From assembly GCA_029939875.1 (NCBI GenBank), contig JAOZSC010000102.1, positions 1 to 7,859 of the forward strand: a stretch of 7,859 bases of DNA, in the 5' to 3' direction. How positions within the stretch are numbered: position 1 is the stretch's first letter; each line of letters begins with the position of its first letter. Below the pieces are notes generated by a model, which saw nothing but the letters and a program-made list of their open reading frames with translations, searched no databases and was not told where the DNA came from. This DNA comes from Desulfobacterales bacterium. GTDB taxonomy: Bacteria > Desulfobacterota > Desulfobacteria > Desulfobacterales > JAFDCJ01. This document shows, piece by piece, positions 6,733 through 7,859 of the stretch. A program made the position numbers and the translations under genes.

Positions 6733-6772
6733 GCTGAGCACCTAAAGAAATTGAAGTGACAGCAGTTTTTTT
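6733..6772 (+). terminator. Weak intrinsic terminator candidate after the cupin gene
   Basis: GCTG (6733-6736) and CAC (6739-6741) pair with GTG (6756-6758) and CAGC (6760-6763), with an internal mismatch, followed two bases later by seven T (6766-6772). The stem is short and AT-poor only at its base, so strength is doubtful. It is oriented to stop the exporter-cupin transcript just before the converging helicase gene. On the minus strand it has no T-run on the proper side, so it would not serve the helicase. Confidence 0.35.
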
Positions 6773-7859
6773 AAGGCGTGAGCGTTTTTTGTCCGTTTTC
6801 ATCCATTACCCAATTTTTTACTTCCAAAAAAGGATAACCCTCAAGGATACCGAACTGGGGCAGCTTCTTTATTTTTAATTTCGAAAACACCGGTGTGTAA
6901 ATACCGCAAAGAAATCTCGTTAAATTAACCTCGCTGAATTGCTCTCCCACCGTTCGAATAAATTCACCTGCAAGCTTTTCAAATTCAAAATTGGACAGAG
7001 GCTCCAGCTCGGTCGTGTTTGGCAGAACTACTTTTCCGCTTTTACAAAAAGAACAATGCCCGCAACGTTTTTTTTCAAGCTGTTCGCCAAAATACCCGGC
7101 CAGTTGTCTGCTGATACAGGCATCACTTTCAAAAAAGCTGACCATATTGTGTATGCGTTCAATCTCAAGGCGCTCTTTGTTTTTAAACAGAGCGTGCATT
7201 TTTTCGGTCATATCATCGATATTAAACGCCTGGATCAAAATGTCGTATACTTCCACTGCCTGTTTGGATTGTAGCTCGACCCATCCTTGCTGGTCAAAGT
7301 ATTCCAGCGCGGCCAGGACCCGCTGGCGATCCGTTTTATAATTGTCAACAATGGCAGGGATGTCGATACGGGTCCAGACCTTGCTGGTATGGCAATGATC
7401 CAGGAGGGCAGTGACAAACCGCTTTCTTTCGCCTTCAAAACGGCTGATGATCTTTGTCGGTTCTTTCCTGTACTTGAAAGCATATTCTTCAAAATAACTC
7501 CACTTGGGTCGAATAATTTCATCCATTGCCAGGTAAACCAGCAGTGTTTTCAAGGGCAGAAGCCTGATATTCAATTCAATGGATAGCTGTATGGCTTTGA
7601 GCTCCCAGACTGAACCCTTATTTTCTTTTATGGCGCGAAGTAGTTGAAAAATAGAATGTTTTTCCGGCGTATCGCCATAAATAAAATTTTCTAAAATGTG
7701 AATGTTGTCCCGGTTGGCCAACACTTCGCACAGCGCAGGCTTTCCATCTCTCCCGGATCTTCCGATTTCCTGGCTGTAGTTTTCAATCGATTTGGGCAAA
7801 TCATAATGAATGATTCTGCGGATGTCCTTTTTGTCGATCCCCATTCCAAAAGCGATGGT
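6771..7859 (-). CDS. recQ: RecQ-family ATP-dependent DNA helicase, 3' part
   Basis: A superfamily 2, 3'-5' DNA helicase for recombination and repair; the ATPase core with Walker A and B lies beyond the right edge. The visible 362 residues begin TIAFGMGIDKKDIRR (motif V), then HYDLPKSIENYSQEIGRSGRDG (motif VI, arginine finger). Counting from the Met at 7844, the region about 85-200 has winged-helix character (SIELNIRLLPLKTLLVYLAMDEII, RQRVLAALEYFDQQGWVEL). Four zinc-type cysteines follow at 243, 261, 264 and 267 (C-x17-CGHCSFC). In E. coli RecQ the zinc site comes about 50 residues after motif VI and precedes the winged helix, so this order differs. No HRDC domain is evident; the end reads NLTRFLCGIYTP and FGILEGYPF, which I recall from a known class of proteobacterial RecQ-like proteins. 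It converges with the cupin gene, 106 bp between stops. The symbol denotes the family, not orthology. Confidence 0.9.
   Translation of the reverse strand, partial: TIAFGMGIDKKDIRRIIHYDLPKSIENYSQEIGRSGRDGKPALCEVLANRDNIHILENFIYGDTPEKHSIFQLLRAIKENKGSVWELKAIQLSIELNIRLLPLKTLLVYLAMDEIIRPKWSYFEEYAFKYRKEPTKIISRFEGERKRFVTALLDHCHTSKVWTRIDIPAIVDNYKTDRQRVLAALEYFDQQGWVELQSKQAVEVYDILIQAFNIDDMTEKMHALFKNKERLEIERIHNMVSFFESDACISRQLAGYFGEQLEKKRCGHCSFCKSGKVVLPNTTELEPLSNFEFEKLAGEFIRTVGEQFSEVNLTRFLCGIYTPVFSKLKIKKLPQFGILEGYPFLEVKNWVMDENGQKTLTP

Overview
The window reads as a bacterial chromosome segment of moderate, slightly elevated GC. LL-diaminopimelate aminotransferase (DapL), an archaeal-type serine hydroxymethyltransferase, a COG1237-type metallo-hydrolase remnant and a DHA2 exporter together fit an anaerobic deltaproteobacterium (Desulfobacterota-like). 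That assignment is inference from gene content, and no rRNA or other phylogenetic marker is present.

Layout. The left half (1-3969) is transcribed leftwards: an Lrp/AsnC-family regulator (3969 to 3493), dapL (3373 to 2147), a serine hydroxymethyltransferase-like PLP enzyme (2080 to 791), and a COG3910-type ABC-fold ATPase (669 to the left edge, cut near its C-terminus). dapL and the hydroxymethyltransferase gene are 66 bp apart with no visible terminator, so they are probably co-transcribed. dapL also has its own good promoter in the 119-bp gap behind the regulator. The regulator gene has a well-formed promoter, and a perfect 8-bp inverted repeat covers its predicted transcription start and ribosome-binding region, which suggests autoregulation.

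The 200-bp divergent spacer (3970-4171) is AT-rich next to the regulator and contains an imperfect hairpin (4076-4110). Rightwards of it lie the C-terminal part of a metallo-beta-lactamase-fold protein lacking its N-terminal metal-binding half (4172-4690), a DHA2-type MFS exporter (about 4763-6292) and a small cupin (6314-6664). The exporter and cupin are 21 bp apart and look like an operon. A weak intrinsic terminator may close this unit at 6733-6772. It converges on the 3' part of an atypical RecQ-family helicase (6771 to the right edge, minus strand; 5' part outside the window).

No gene-free stretch exceeds 300 bp. I see no tRNA, rRNA, CRISPR array, intact insertion sequence or prophage gene. 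I do not see a clearly new multi-gene system. The items most worth a second look are the Lrp-type regulator with its palindromic operator beside dapL and an archaeal-type hydroxymethyltransferase, and the truncated metallo-hydrolase whose open frame starts inside a hairpin.
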